From: Siniperca chuatsi
Taxonomy: Eukaryota; Chordata; Actinopteri; Centrarchiformes; Sinipercidae
Length of the DNA: 64,000 nt
Assembly (NCBI RefSeq): GCF_020085105.1
Contig: NC_058045.1
Coordinates: 10,921,833 to 10,985,832 of the forward strand
Direction: 5' to 3'
In this document: positions 40,248-60,732 of the stretch, piece after piece
Position numbering within the stretch: the first letter of the stretch is position 1
Layout: each line of letters begins with the position of its first letter
Position numbers and translations under genes: made by a program
Notes under the pieces: model-generated
The model's database searches: none
Told to the model about the DNA's origin: nothing
Seen by the model: the letters and a program-made list of their open reading frames with translations, nothing else

Positions 40248-41806
40248 ATGCACAGCCGTCTGCAGGAGTTGAAGAAGGAAGAGGAGACTCTCCTCAAAAT
40301 CAAAGTCATGCTACAAGACCAGCTGAACAGGTTGAAGGCGAGTGAGAGACTTCACAGTATGGATGTTTTGGGGTTTGTGTCTGTGATACCTGTGCTTTAT
40401 ATATCATGTGTTCACTGTGTTTCAGTTTGAAGAAGGGGCCTTGAAATCTATCATTAGTGCTCAAACAGAAGAAGGAGCCTCTGAACGCTCATCCCCAGAA
40501 ACTGAGGTAAATCACTGTACCAGAGAGAACATCAGGGGACAAGCCTTTGAAATGCCCCGAGGTCACAATCTGTGATATTAAGATATTTTCAGTAATAGTT
40601 TTGCTTGTGTTTGTTGATTGATTCACACTTGGTTTGTTGAAATTGAGGGTCAGATGTTTTTACTACTACACTACTGTACTGTTTTGCTGCGGATGCTACA
40701 GTTTGCAGACCTGCATAACCTCTCTGATTATATTTACATCAACACAAAAACCAGGTTACTCTGATTAATAACGTTAAGACAGGAAATCGGTTAACATGTT
40801 TATGTGTGTTGCAGTAATCTCGTTACTTTAAAACCCCAGTTTATATACAGTTTGACTAAGGTATACAAAGCTAAGTAATCTGTGGGCAATAATCAGATTA
40901 TTACAGTGCACATAAAGGCACTGACTAAAACATTTTAGGACTGTTCTTGTTTTCATCACTTCCTTTTACTCAGAAAGATATGTAGCCTTCTTAGTAAGCT
41001 TGTTTGTGGCATTCAGCGATTCAGAGGCTGAATTGATAGAACATGTGGCATTTCATTTAACTTAAACTAAGAGACATGATCATGATTGAACTGTAATTCA
41101 AACGTGTCTGCATTATATTCACTATATATAACGTGTGCATAGTCAGAAGTCACAACTACAAGAGTCATACAGGTGCTTATTTTTTTCAAAAAGCCATTAA
41201 AAACAACTCAGACACATACCACTGCATGGACAAACCAAATGCATGACTTTAGATGGCTTAAGACCATTTTTCCAATATGACTTTATTATTATTATATTAT
41301 TTAAAAATTGTAGTTAGATTAAAAAATGTGCTTTTCACCAAACTGTGAAGAGATCATTGTGTGTCTCCAGCTAGATGTTCACTGCAACTCTGACTTGAGC
41401 TTTGTTTTTGTATCTTCTTCACTGTCATGAAAATATAACAACAACCAGAGTAATGTTAATAGCCAACTATGAAAATTAGCTGCATAATAATATTTTAGTT
41501 AAGTTTGTGTCCTGTTCTCGTAACTGTTCTGTCTTGCACACTTAGTTTGTGTTTTTTAAGATTTAATTTAAAAGTGGTTAGCAGGTATATGTTTATTATT
41601 TGTTTTCGTTGTTTCAGGTTCATGTTAACCTTGATGATGAGAGCGAGATCAATCGAACCAAACTGCTACTGAATGCCGCTGTAGATTATGATATGGAGGA
41701 CGAGGAGGAGGAGGAAGATGATGAGGATGAAGACGAAGAGGATGATGAAGAAGATGACAATGAGCATGAGTTTGTCCCTGAGGAGGATGAGGAGGATGAT
41801 TACTGA
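40248..41806 (+). CDS. snapc5: snRNA-activating protein complex subunit 5 (SNAP19)
   Basis: Three coding exons, 40,248-40,337, 40,426-40,506 and 41,618-41,806, join in phase to give about 119 aa. The N terminus MHSRLQELKKEEETLLKIKV closely matches vertebrate SNAPC5, a small leucine-zipper-like protein of the SNAPc complex, which binds the proximal sequence element of snRNA genes for RNA polymerase II and III in the nucleus. Residues 1-40 form a heptad-like coiled coil. Residues 58-77 (VHVNLDDESEINRTKLLLNA) match the conserved middle. The tail is almost purely Asp/Glu and longer than in the mammalian protein (98 aa). The first intron begins with GC, not GT (AAG/GCGAGT). The start codon is the first ATG after the 5' UTR splice acceptor. 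Confidence 0.93.
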
Positions 41807-42208
41807 GATTCTCAGTGTTTCACGGGGCTTCAATATTCGCACCACTGAAGCAGAACCAAATGTAAACGGACATCTGTTTATTTGTCCACCTGTTTTGTAC
41901 TATCACTTAGGACGTTTAAGTTATTTGAATGGAGTGAGTAACAGTTACAGTGTAATGATGTGTGGTGCTAACAGTATCCTCTCCTTTGCCTGATTGAAGG
42001 CATGTCATCCATATTTCAAATTACGTTAGAATTCATATGTCAAATTTTGTGAGAAATGTCTCACTGAAATGCAGTAAGACAGTGTTATTAGGTGCTTATA
42101 GCTGAATACATATTGAGCATTTTGAGGATTAGCATTAAAATGTATGGCTGGGCCATATAAGAAGATCGTGTGTATGCATTATGTAAGAAATGATAATCGA
42201 AAGCACAA

Positions 42209-42214
42209 AATAAA
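42209..42214 (+). terminator. Polyadenylation signal AATAAA of snapc5
   Basis: AATAAA lies 403 bp after the snapc5 stop codon, within AAGCACAAAATAAAATG, the first canonical hexamer downstream. Confidence 0.6.
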
Positions 42215-42239
42215 ATGTTTTGCATAGGGTTCACCTGAC

Positions 42240-43702
42240 TGATTTTTACTTACACTTCTAGTTTTATGCCAACCTGCCTCCCAACATACAGTAATGTTTT
42301 TCAGATGTAATCAATGTTTACTTATGGGCAATAAGAGAATAAATCTTTTTTTTTGTTACCCTCTCAGATACTCAATTAAGGTAATACCTATATAAAATTG
42401 TTCTAACCTGACCCAGGCGAATGGGTAATGCAGTGCAAACACTTTCCACAAGCAAACCATTCAGCATTTTCTAAACAGCTAAAACAATACAGTGAGCCTC
42501 ACAATAAGGCCAGCTTTCACACTGACAGCAGGGACAGCTCTGGAGAAGGGTGGTGCTACAACAGGCAACATACAATAGAGATTGCCCCAATAGATATATA
42601 CAGCTTTCTACGTGGTCTGCTGTTCCAGGAGAACTCCCATTCACCCAGGGACTTGGGCTCAGCACACACACCTGCTGCAAATGAATTCTGTATAAGGTAC
42701 ACAGGTAATTGGACATCTTATTCAGTACATTTGCTATTGTGAATAAAATTTTACAGAGTGATGATGATGGATTTTGCACTAGTGATTGAGAATAATAATT
42801 TGCAGAAGGAATACTGAAACAAAAATGGAGAATATTATATATCTGGGAAAAAACTGGCAGACATGGCCAGGAATGTGTATTACAATTAGTATTCATAATT
42901 GCAGGAACACTAGATTGTTTTAGATTATATGACTAAGCATTGCCATATTTCTGATTTAAAATTCTCAAATTTATCATAGTGCAGTGTCTTCAATTTTGCA
43001 TTATATGATCAATCCTATTACACTGATTGCAGGCATGTTAGACTATGAGACTGATGAAATGTGATACGATGCTCCTGAACACCTGGAATTTAAATTATTT
43101 ATAAAGAGAATCATGTTTATTTTCTGAGAGCTGTGAGCATTAAAATCTGGACATTAACCATGACAATGTAACAAATAGCATTAATTTCCTTATAACATAT
43201 ATCAAATGATGAGGTTATGAAAGTTCCCATATTCACATTTAGTCTATATGTGTGGAAAGGTTCATCCACTGTCATGTGATTGTGCACTGTAAATATATCA
43301 ACCTCTCTAACATTAACTTTGCTTACAGAGGTGAAACCATAGTTTGTATGGGTTCTGTCTGCCTCAGCAAGATGAGCTCACACTCCATTGAGTTTGAAAA
43401 GGGGTATTTGGCTCTGCATTAGGGATGCGGGACCCCCCGTAGTCCACATTGGATGCTTTCAGACTGTTTGATGACAGTTTATTGTGATCATATTCAAATT
43501 CTTTCTGTTACTGATTTAGACATTTGTTTTAAGAGGATTGTAAGCATGTGTGTATATGGGTCTTGGAACAACATGTTTGCTCCAAGACCAAGCTTGTTAT
43601 TGCGATGAAGTGGTGATGCTAAATGATTTTCATCTGTGTGCAGACGTCACTGAGGGACTGGACAGAACCAGACCGTGACTGTGCTGCAGGCTAAGGAGTA
43701 CC
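42240..43702. other. Intergenic between snapc5 and lctl; lctl promoter expected at the 3' end
   Basis: AT-rich with no gene supported (frames of 104 and 141 codons at 42,428-42,896 overlap on opposite strands and show no domain). The lctl 5' UTR probably starts near 43,600-43,700, and no TATA or other core element is clear. Confidence 0.5.
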
Positions 43703-47841
<4,139 letters not shown>

Positions 47842-48488
47842 AAAGGAGCTCTCGGTGTGCATGTTTACAATCACAAACATCAACACACACAGACACACAA
47901 GCTATACACACACGCACACGCTCATATTGTAAGGGCATCTTTAATGGATCATGTGTGAACATAAATACAGTATTTGAACTGAATTTCAAGAGAAATTAGT
48001 GACTTCATTAATTTGATGTGCATACAGTGTTTGCTGTAAAAACATTGGTTTAGCCAATAATAATGAATTTAGTACCAGGCACTCAAACAGTGTGGACAGC
48101 CCTGCAACATGTTGGATTTTCTTATTACAATATTGCTGTGGAATATTACCATTGCAAACTGCCCTTGTGATCTATTGTACTTTGTGTTTTCATTTGGTTC
48201 ATTTGTTTGGCAAAAAAACTCTTCAAAATGTCTTTTAACTGCTACACTGAACAAAAATTCAGAAAATGTGATAATAAAGATGCGATTAGAAAACCCATGA
48301 CAGCGTCACAGAACATACATACAAAGGACTGAAAGTTGTTCATTTAAAACATTTGACAACAATACAGTATATTACAGAAAGCCCTTTAGTGGTCCCTGTA
48401 CACTTTGTGATGCAGTATAAAGGTCATCTGGCTCGTTCTTCTTCCATTTTAAAACGTGTTAATTGCTGATGAGAATATCAAACATGAC

Positions 48489-48494
48489 AATAAA
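48489..48494 (+). terminator. Candidate polyadenylation signal of lctl
   Basis: AATAAA, 648 bp after the lctl stop and 37 bp before the end of the converging zwilch coding sequence. An alternative AATAAA is at 48,273-48,278. Either could be used; use of the distal one would give nearly overlapping 3' ends with zwilch. Confidence 0.45.
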
Positions 48495-48530
48495 CACCTC
48501 CTTTGTTGTTACATTGTGCTCTGTGTAAAT

Positions 48531-51500
48531 TCATGCAAAGTTGACGAGACTGCAGCACACCATGGTGGAGAAGAAGGCGGGATCCTCACTGTCCCCATTC
48601 ACTGTTTCATTTGGGTAATCTAAACACAGGACAGTCAAAGAAGAAAAATGTTATCTGTACTTCACTGGGATAGTAACCACTAATCGCTACATGGCATGTA
48701 CTATATTTGGAGTGGTGCATAAAGATCACCTGTTTCAAAGATGACATGATCAATCAGGGGTCTGTCACTGAGCTGTAAGGATGTCCTGACCTCACGAGGG
48801 CCGTGGCCACTGGAAACTTCAACCCCCCACACTACTGGGTGCTCTCTGTGGAACACACATAAACATGAGGGATGAGACAATAGCCCCTGTTAAAACTTTG
48901 CAGTTGGCACTTTTATGGCGCATATTAGGCAGCTCTAAATGCTGTTGTGAATGCTTAAAAAAAAAACCCAGCATATGGTGGGTTTGAATCACTACAGCTG
49001 TATTTGGAAGCAGGCAGGCACTTTCACAGTGTGAAAGCAAATGTACGCCTCACAATACTGAGCATAACGAACCTCATGAGCACCTCTGAATACCATTGAC
49101 TTGCTTCTGTCAAACAACTTAGGCAAGTTTCATACCCGACTAAAGGTACAAAATGGCCCCCAATACCTTTCTCTAGTTGAACTGCTAAGCACAAATGTGC
49201 TTATGTGTTTACAGTTTTCTTTGGATGTAATGAAGCAGTTAGTGCTCAAAGGGTTGTATTCCTTACTTCTGGTAGAAATGGCTGATCAGCGCTGGTTTGA
49301 TTTGCAGTTTGAATTCATGCTCCTCATCGTATGGGTATGTTTTGTAGTGCTGCAAACATGATCTATGAGAAATGAAATTGTCTACTTTAATGACATCTTT
49401 AGGAAAGTACATTTTGCACACTCACACATCACTGGAAAAAGCCATATTGATTTACTGTGTGAGAAGGAAGAGCCGGTCGTAGGGCAAACCCAGGAAAGTA
49501 CTGCAGGTCACAATTATTTCCAGCAGATGGTGCAGTTTTCTGAGTCGGATCACTTGCTCTTGCAGATCAACCTCTGTGCTCAGGTAATAACACTACAGAG
49601 TAAAATATACAAATTCAGAATATTTTGTTAACAGTCATTTGTAACCTGTTGTCAGTAAAATAGTCTTAAACTTACCAAGTGGTTTAGAGTTGTCAATTCT
49701 TCACCTGAAAAAAATAAAATAAAAATAGAAACCGTTGCAAATAGTTGAATATCAAAGCAAAGTTTGTGCTTAATGACTCATATGCAATGAGGTTAAATAT
49801 TACTGTAATCACATGTAAAGGACATAGAGTTATACAGGGTGACAATAAAAGGTTACCAATAAGGTAGTTAATGTAGTCCTTTCTCATCTTGTCCAGACCC
49901 ATCTCTAGCAGCATGTGGACAGGGGTGACACCTGTGAGAGACACGTGATCGATCTGCTGGTGGTAGGACTGCAGGATGAGCTTGCTGAGGGAGCTGCTGC
50001 TGTCTCTGTGAATCTGGAGGAGGTGAAACAAAACAAAACAAAACAAAAAAATAAACTTCACACACAACAACCCTCAATCTTTTCTCAGTGATAAACAGTT
50101 TTCAGAAGCTGCATCATTTCATACCCAGGGTTTGATGTCACCATATCTTAGAGCTTCAATGACCAATTTCAGGCAGTCTCCGATGTCTTGATATGAAGTC
50201 ACACCTGTAATGAAAAACAACATGGAGGAAAATGGTTGTCACTGTCTGTTTGTAATGCTAAATCAAATGAATCCTAGTTTCCTCAATAGAGGAATTGACT
50301 CACTCTTTCTCATCCGAACCCACAGCTGCTCCACAAAATCCAAATCGCCTCGTTCCAAGAGAGAGTTGAAAATGGGAGTGTCCGTCTCAGGCTTCAGCTT
50401 TGTGGTCTTAAAGAAAAAAGATGAAGAAGCAAGAAAGCTAACAAATTTATTCTGAAATAAATGAATTTGTGAAAAGTCCCTTGATTTTAACACTATCATA
50501 CCTCAGCTTTTTTTGCAGCCTGGTCCGGTAGTGTCTTTGAAGTGCTCTGAAGCTCTGAAAGAAGAATAAAAAAAGATAACAATCTTCTTAACTACCTGTT
50601 AGCTAGATTAGATAGTTAGATTTAACAAAGCAGATACCTTCTAGGAAGGCCTTGATGAGATGTATAGCTGATGTGCTTTCCAACGGTTCCATCCATTCAG
50701 TCTCACCAGTTCTCAAACCATCTGCAAGAGTCTGAAATAACAGGAATCTGATATATTTAATGGTTTATTTGTGTACTGATACTCACGGTCATTCATCTCA
50801 GATTACTGTGGGACAAAAACCTGAAGAAACTCTAGCTCCCTGTACATCTCGAACATTGGGCTCCTCATGTCCCCGCTGGCAACTTTGATATTCTGCATGT
50901 GAACAAAGATAAACAAGGCAAGTACACAAAATGTAATACTTTATTTTGTATGTTAAATGGTATTATTAAATGAAATTAAAACTTTATACATCTAAAAAGT
51001 AAGTATTTAAGGTAGAGAAAGAGTACGTTTTGAGTGTGAATTACTGGTGCTTACCAGTGTTGCTGTAGAGGACAGGGGTGGGGTCTCAAGAATACTCTCC
51101 ACATGGCTCCATTTGAAATCCACTGTCACACTACTCTGTGACTCAATCATGGTGTTTTCAACAACAGTGGAACCAAACAAGGTGAACCTGGCACTGCCTT
51201 TAATCACAATCTGGAAGCATTGAAAGATGTAAGTGAATGAACATTCATTCACACTGACTTACAAGAAAGGATGCACACTCGCTTACCGGGGATAGGTGAT
51301 GCCTTTTCTTGTGCTCTTGTTTAAGCTCGTCCAAGGTTATGAGAGATCTTTTGTCCACAGTTGAGCCTAACCAAATTTATTTTGGAATAAAAAACAAATG
51401 CCAGGAACATCGAAATCACACAGGAGTTAATTAAAAACAAATATTCACTATACTGATAGTGTTTCAGGGATGGGTTATTCAAAGAGGTATGAAGCATTTG

Positions 51501-52823
51501 CACTATACCTTTGCAGGTAACAGAGTATAATTTGACACCAGATACTTTATTGCCCATGCAGACTGTTTCAGCTCCAAACCAGGTTGTTCCAGCTGGATCA
51601 GACATGTCACTTCGCACCCACAGAGGGTGTAAGGCAGGGTTGTCATTCACAGCTGACACGTTAGCATTTTGAGATAATGTGTACCAAGACAGCAACTGCC
51701 TATGAAAAGAGAAAGAAAACACTACATTTTGATTGTCATCTACATTGTATTAGATACACAGGTTATATAATCCTACTAGCACTTGCTTAATTTGGATTTA
51801 AGTGTTCTTCTACTTCTTAGCATTGGTCACCTTGCTTTCATGATTGTGAGCGGCTCGGGGCCCAGTTCTGTCTGGAGTGCAATGGCATCATCATCTTCAG
51901 CATCATCAGCATCAGTGCAGTTTGATGTTTCAGTCATTTGTTGATCATCAGGTTCATTTATTTTTGGAACCTTGTGAAATCAAGAAATAAAGCCATGGTC
52001 CAATGGTGAGCATTAGTGAGGGCTTTTTAATAAGACTGTATGAAAAAAAGGTAACCACAGGTATCTTGAGTTATATCCCTTGCTTTTACACTGGTGCATG
52101 GTTGTAATACACAATAATGACAACTGAACTGAAATTCGGGGCTAGTGGAGTATACTGCATGGTATTGAACTGAATGTGCACCATCTCATACCAACATTAG
52201 CATGTCAAAAAATCCTAAGCAGCTGGTGATGTATCAGCAGAATCATGAAACTCTAAAATGCAAGACGGTGTGTTCATTGATTTAATTTACATATTACACA
52301 GTAATATTTCTCTAGGGCTTGCAGCCACCCTGAATATATTTAATAAGTCACAGCATTAACATTACTCACAGCTTTTTCACAGATGAAGACTGGCTGGTTG
52401 CCATAGTACATATTCAGCACAGGGATTCTGCCTCCATTCATCTTTAACATTTGGATGTCCTCCTGAAACCCAACAGATACTGTATCAAAATCATTACCAT
52501 AACATAGATAGATACACCAAATTGCGACCAATTTTACGTAAAATGAAATTACCTCGTATGTACATGGATCATTGCTTTCCTCATCTTGAAAAGACCTTCG
52601 ACCAAACGACACACATAACACAACAGAAATTAAGCTTACATCGCCAAGATACGTAGCTAGTGCTTATTGAAGCAATTAAATAATGAACATAAGCTAAAGG
52701 CTGACAACTCATCCACTGCCTGGCGTTAATTTGACGTTTAGCTGTAACGTTTAACATCCAAAAGTAAACTCACCGAAGAATACTGTAAAACTCCTTAGCA
52801 CTAGATATCACCTTTGAGCCCAT
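48531..52823 (-). CDS. zwilch: Zwilch, RZZ kinetochore complex subunit
   Basis: Eighteen coding exons on the minus strand join in phase to about 592 aa (human 591): 52,774-52,823; 52,553-52,595; 52,370-52,462; 51,831-51,970; 51,509-51,699; 51,287-51,366; 51,055-51,210; 50,821-50,892; 50,638-50,731; 50,502-50,554; 50,304-50,406; 50,125-50,204; 49,857-50,013; 49,676-49,704; 49,456-49,592; 49,267-49,362; 48,730-48,845; 48,531-48,619. Matching blocks include [63 protein letters not shown] and [14 protein letters not shown]. With ROD and ZW10, Zwilch forms the RZZ complex, which brings dynein and Mad1-Mad2 to unattached kinetochores. There is an acidic stretch near residues 80-102 ([10 protein letters not shown]). 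No defect is seen. It shares a divergent promoter region with rpl4. Confidence 0.96.
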
Positions 52824-53442
52824 TGCAAAAGTATGGAAGAGATATCCTGTTACAGACAAACAGTGTGGAGACAATAAAAGTTAACAGCGTTTAACAGACT
52901 GCTGTGGTGAAGTTTGGTTTGCTACTGTTGATATTTTGACATTCGCGCGCTCACTCGGGCGTCATGAGGTCACAGGTGATCACGTTATCATTAAAGGTTT
53001 ACATAACAGAAATTCATAAATGAAGTCAGCAAAGTGAATAAATAATATCACCACACATACACTGGAAATTTTCAACAAATTAAATAATATTTTTTTTTAA
53101 ATATTAGTAAGAAAATAGTTCGGCCTTTACGTTTATCCTGCGCCAACATGGCGTAAAGAAATAGTCCCAGCTGTAGCAACCAACTTTAAGGTGGTTTTGT
53201 TTTGCCGTGAAAATTTGATTGAAAATGCTAACGAAATTGTTCATTACATTCAAAAAAATTTTATCATGTGTGTTTCTTTGTGGTAAGCAAAACAATGGTG
53301 GAAAAAAATCTGTCGACGGAAGTGATATTCGTCGAGGCGGAGGCATAAAGCATATAGGGAAATTTACTAACTTCCTTTTTTACTGTGGCCGCCATAGCGA
53401 GTGGAGCGTGGTTCCCGGCGAGCCGAAAAGAAATTACCGAAA
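52824..53442. promoter_or_regulatory. Divergent promoter region of zwilch and rpl4
   Basis: The two start codons are 619 bp apart and face outward. A CpG cluster (ATTCGCGCGCTCACTCGGGC) lies near 52,942-52,962, on the zwilch side. YY1-like motifs (CAACATGGCG near 53,145; GGCCGCCATAG near 53,387) are common at ribosomal protein gene promoters. No TATA box stands out. Human ZWILCH and RPL4 are also head to head, so co-regulation is plausible. Confidence 0.7.
53371..53381 (+). promoter_or_regulatory. 5' TOP tract / predicted rpl4 transcription start
   Basis: The pyrimidine tract CTTCCTTTTTT lies 62 bp before the rpl4 ATG. Ribosomal protein mRNAs start with C in such a tract (terminal oligopyrimidine), giving mTOR-dependent translation. 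The resulting 5' UTR of about 70 nt is of the usual length. Confidence 0.7.
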
Positions 53443-57183
<3,741 letters not shown>

Positions 57184-57215
57184 ATCTATACTTAACAGAC
57201 TGGTGATCAGTGATA

Positions 57216-57221
57216 AATAAA
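57216..57221 (+). terminator. Polyadenylation signal AATAAA of rpl4
   Basis: AATAAA within GATAAATAAATCAG, 33 bp after the stop codon, a usual distance for ribosomal protein genes. The same signal is kept in every downstream copy. Confidence 0.85.
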
Positions 57222-58564
57222 TCAGTTGTTTCAAATTTTTGATTTACCAGACTATTTATTTCGCATAAGGTAACAAAGATTTTAGTTTGCTCGTGCTGTA
57301 AGGACAAGCCTACAGGTTGAGCAGCATTTGTCATGATTTAAATAATTTGGTTATTAGAAAAAGATGGCTTTTCAGGCAGGCCTGCAATATAGCCCAAATA
57401 ATTGTTCAATAATTAAAAAATAATTTCACTTGGCATTAGGTTTGTACTCTAAATATACAACTACTGCTTGCACAACTTTTAAAACCATTTAGTACTCCTT
57501 TTATAAACATACATTTTGCCCGTAATACAAATCCAGTCAATAGAGGACCTCCAGGATCTGGGGTTTGTTGTAGTCAGAATAGGCCTCATGTTGCTGTACC
57601 GTGGGTTGGTGTCAGAGGCTGAGTCCAGTGGTACTGTACACAAGAATTGAAACGATTGCGAAGTTCAAGTGCTTATTTCAGCTTGAAGGATGTTTGATGG
57701 TGTTTTTATATCCGTATTGTATGAAGAGTGTAGGAATCATAGCTCTTTTTAGACCGTCCCCGCCGTTTTAGGGGAATCCCTTCTGTGTGTTTTTACTTGT
57801 CTGAAGTGCAGACGGAAAGCAAAAAAAAAAAAAAACTAAGCTGGTTGCAGCACAGGCTGAGTAAAACGTTACTGGGAAAGACGCTGGTTAAGGGTAAGAT
57901 GAGGAATCGCAGATGGATCCAACGCAGAAGGCCGTGCATAATCTTTCTACAACCAAGACGCTGGTGTCACCAAAGCCTTCAGAAATATTCCAGGTGTGTT
58001 ATTTGTTCAAATGTTGAAGTCATTAGTTAGCTAAATGGATATAAGAACATTATCTTCAAAGTATTTATATGTAATGCCTAGCAATGTATGGTTCATATGC
58101 AGTGGTTTTACCAACTTCAAGAAAAAATGAGACAATGTGGAGACAAAGGCAGAATTGCTGCTTTCTTTAAGACCCCAGTCAAAGCATAGCGCTGTATTTA
58201 TGCAGGTGTATAAGACTCATGCTGCAGTTTTGTGAATCTTGTGGCATCACTGGTTATCATGTTTTGAAGATGTTAACTTTAAATTACTTTTTAAAAGAAG
58301 CAACAAGATAACACTCAACCTGGTGAATGTTAAATTATTGTACTGTATTATGAAGGCATCACTCTGCAGAATGTGAACAAACTGAACCTCCTGAGGCTCG
58401 CCCCTGGTGGTCACGTTGGACGCTTCTGCATCTGGACTGAGAGTGCTTTCCGCAAGCTGGATGAGCTGTACGGCACCTGGCGTAAACCTGCTTCCCTGAA
58501 GGTCGGCTACAAGTGAGTATTTAAGAAAGCAATTTATTGTAGCACAAGTAAAGCTGGTGTTGAT

Positions 58565-58643
58565 CACATTATGGTGATGAGCTTCCACTTCATGGTCCGT
58601 GTTTTTGAAACTGTGTGATATTTAAGAAGTTCTGAGTTTGTGC
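58565..58643 (+). ncRNA. SNORD18: U18 snoRNA copy, intron 7 of unit 2
   Basis: Identical by eye to the snoRNA at 56,478, including box C GTGATGA, box D CTGA and the terminal stem. Expression depends on whether this unit is transcribed and spliced. Confidence 0.85.
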
Positions 58644-58847
58644 AATATAAGACTTGTAAGTTTATTATTTCCATCATTTCAAATGAGGAATTAAATTCTT
58701 AATGGCTTATTTATTCCAGCCTGCCCATGCACAAGATGACCAACACAGACCTGAGCAGGATTCTGAAGAGTGAGGAGATCCAGAAAGCTCTTCGTACGCC
58801 TAAGTAAGCATGGCCCACTTTCAGTTCTTTAAATTTTGTTTCAGCTT

Positions 58848-58917
58848 GTCAACTATGATGATGTTCCACTTCAGGTCCGTGTTTCTGAACCCTGATTATT
58901 ATGGAGTCCTGAGCGAC
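58848..58917 (+). ncRNA. SNORD18: U18 snoRNA copy, intron 8 of unit 2
   Basis: Identical by eye to the snoRNA at 56,761, with box C, D' and D all intact. Confidence 0.85.
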
Positions 58918-60653
58918 AAAGTTTATTACCAACTTGCAGTTCAGCAGAAGTTTGCGTTGTTAAGACTGGGTTATATTGTCATTACAGCAAGAAGATCAAC
59001 CGCAGAGTACTGAAGAAGAATCCTCTGAAGAACTTGAGGATAATGCTCAAATTGAACCCTTATGCCAAGACAGCAAGACGTCATGCCATCCTCAAGCATG
59101 ACCCTGTGGTGAGAACCTAAACAATTCAAGCTGGAAGCAAAGACTGTGGACTGTAATTGTTGGTTGTGATTTTAAAATCTTGTTTGTTCTCTCCATAGAT
59201 CAAGGCCAAGATGCTGAAACCCAAGAAGAAGCCTGGAAAGAAGGGAGCACCTGCCAAACCCAAGGCATAAATCTATACTTAACAGACTGGTGATCAGTGA
59301 TAAATAAATCAGTTGTTTCAAATTTTTGATTTACCAGACTATTTATTTCGCATAAGGTAACAAAGATTTTAGTTTGCTCGTGCTGTAAGGACAAGCCTAC
59401 AGGTTGAGCAGCATTTGTCATGATTTAAATAATTTGGTTATTAGAAAAGATGGCTTTTCAGGCAGGCCTGCAATATAGCCCAAATAATTGTTCAATAATT
59501 AAAAATAATTTCACTTGGCATTAGGTTTGTACTCTAAATATACAACTACTGCTTGCACAACTTTTAAAACCATTTAGTACTCCTTTTATAAACATACATT
59601 TTGCACGTAATACAAATCCAGTCAATAGAGGACCTCCAGGATCTGGGGTTTGTTGTAGTCAGAATAGGCCTCATGTTGCTGTACCGTGGGTTGGTGTCAG
59701 AGGCTGAGTCCAGTGGTACTGTACACAAGAATTGAAACGATTGCGAAAGTTCAAGTGCTTATTTCAGCTTGAAGGATGTTTGATGGTGTTTTTATATCCG
59801 TATTGTATGAAGAGTGTAGGAATCATAGCTCTTTTTAGACCGTCCCCGCCGCTTTAGGGGAATCCTTCTGTGTGTTTTTACTTGTCTGAAGTGCAGACGG
59901 AAAGCAAAAAAAAAAAAAAAAAAACTAAGCTGGTTGCAGCACAGGCTGAGTAAAACATTACTGGGAAAGACGCTGGTTAAGGGTAAGATGAGGAATCGCA
60001 GATGGATCCAACGCAGAAGGCCGTGCATAATCTTTCTACAACCAAGACGCTGGTGTCACCAAAGCCTTCAGAAATATTCCAGGTGTGTTATTTGTTCAAA
60101 TGTTGAAGTCATTAGTTAGCTAAATGGATATAAGAACATTATCTTCAAAGTATTTATATGTAATGCCTAGCAATGTATGGTTCATATGCAGTGGTTTTAC
60201 CAACTTCAAGAAAAAATGAGACAATGTGGAGACAAAGGCAGAATTGCTGCTTTCTTTAAGACCCCAGTCAAAGCATAGCGCTGTATTTATGCAGGTGTAT
60301 AAGACTCATGCTGCAGTTTTGTGAATCTTGTGGCATCACTGGTTATCATGTTTTGAAGATGTTAACTTTAAATTACTTTTTAAAAGAAGCAACAAGATAA
60401 CACTCAACCTGGTGAATGTTAAATTATTGTACTGTATTATGAAGGCATCACTCTGCAGAATGTGAACAAACTGAACCTCCTGAGGCTCGCCCCTAGTGGT
60501 CACGTTGGACGCTTCTGCATCTGGACTGAGAGTGCTTTCCGCAAGCTGGATGAGCTGTACGGCACCTGGCGTAAACCTGCTTCCCTGAAGGTCGGCTACA
60601 AGTGAGTATTTAAGAAAGCAATTTATTGTAGCACAAGTAAAGCTGGTGTTGAT

Positions 60654-60732
60654 CACATTATGGTGATGAGCTTCCACTTCATGGTCCGTGTTTTTGAAAC
60701 TGTGTGATATTTAAGAAGTTCTGAGTTTGTGC
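60654..60732 (+). ncRNA. SNORD18: U18 snoRNA copy, intron 7 of unit 3
   Basis: No difference from the 56,478 copy was seen, although the surrounding exons carry missense changes. Confidence 0.85.

Larger units (their letters stand above)
57655..59270 (+). pseudogene. Partial rpl4 copy 2 (broken exon 6, intact exons 7-10)
   Basis: It begins with an intron-5-like stretch and an exon 6 remnant (about 57,881-57,993) that has lost its acceptor and first codons and carries a 1-base and a 4-base insertion. Exons 7-10 at 58,356-58,512, 58,720-58,803, 58,988-59,108 and 59,199-59,270 keep all splice sites and an open frame. The only coding change I noticed from the parent is GCG to ACG in exon 8 (Ala to Thr). 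Without exons 1-5 it cannot encode eL4 alone, but it could act as an alternative 3' end or as a snoRNA host. Confidence 0.9.

Noticed and set aside
41688-41993. 101-codon frame overlapping the end of snapc5
   Set aside because: Out-of-frame reading of the GAG/GAT acidic-tail codons; the snapc5 frame is supported by exon phases and homology.
49502-49592. An additional zwilch intron between 49,502 and 49,456
   Set aside because: A GT follows at 49,501 but no acceptor precedes the next coding segment; reading straight through keeps the frame and matches the family length.
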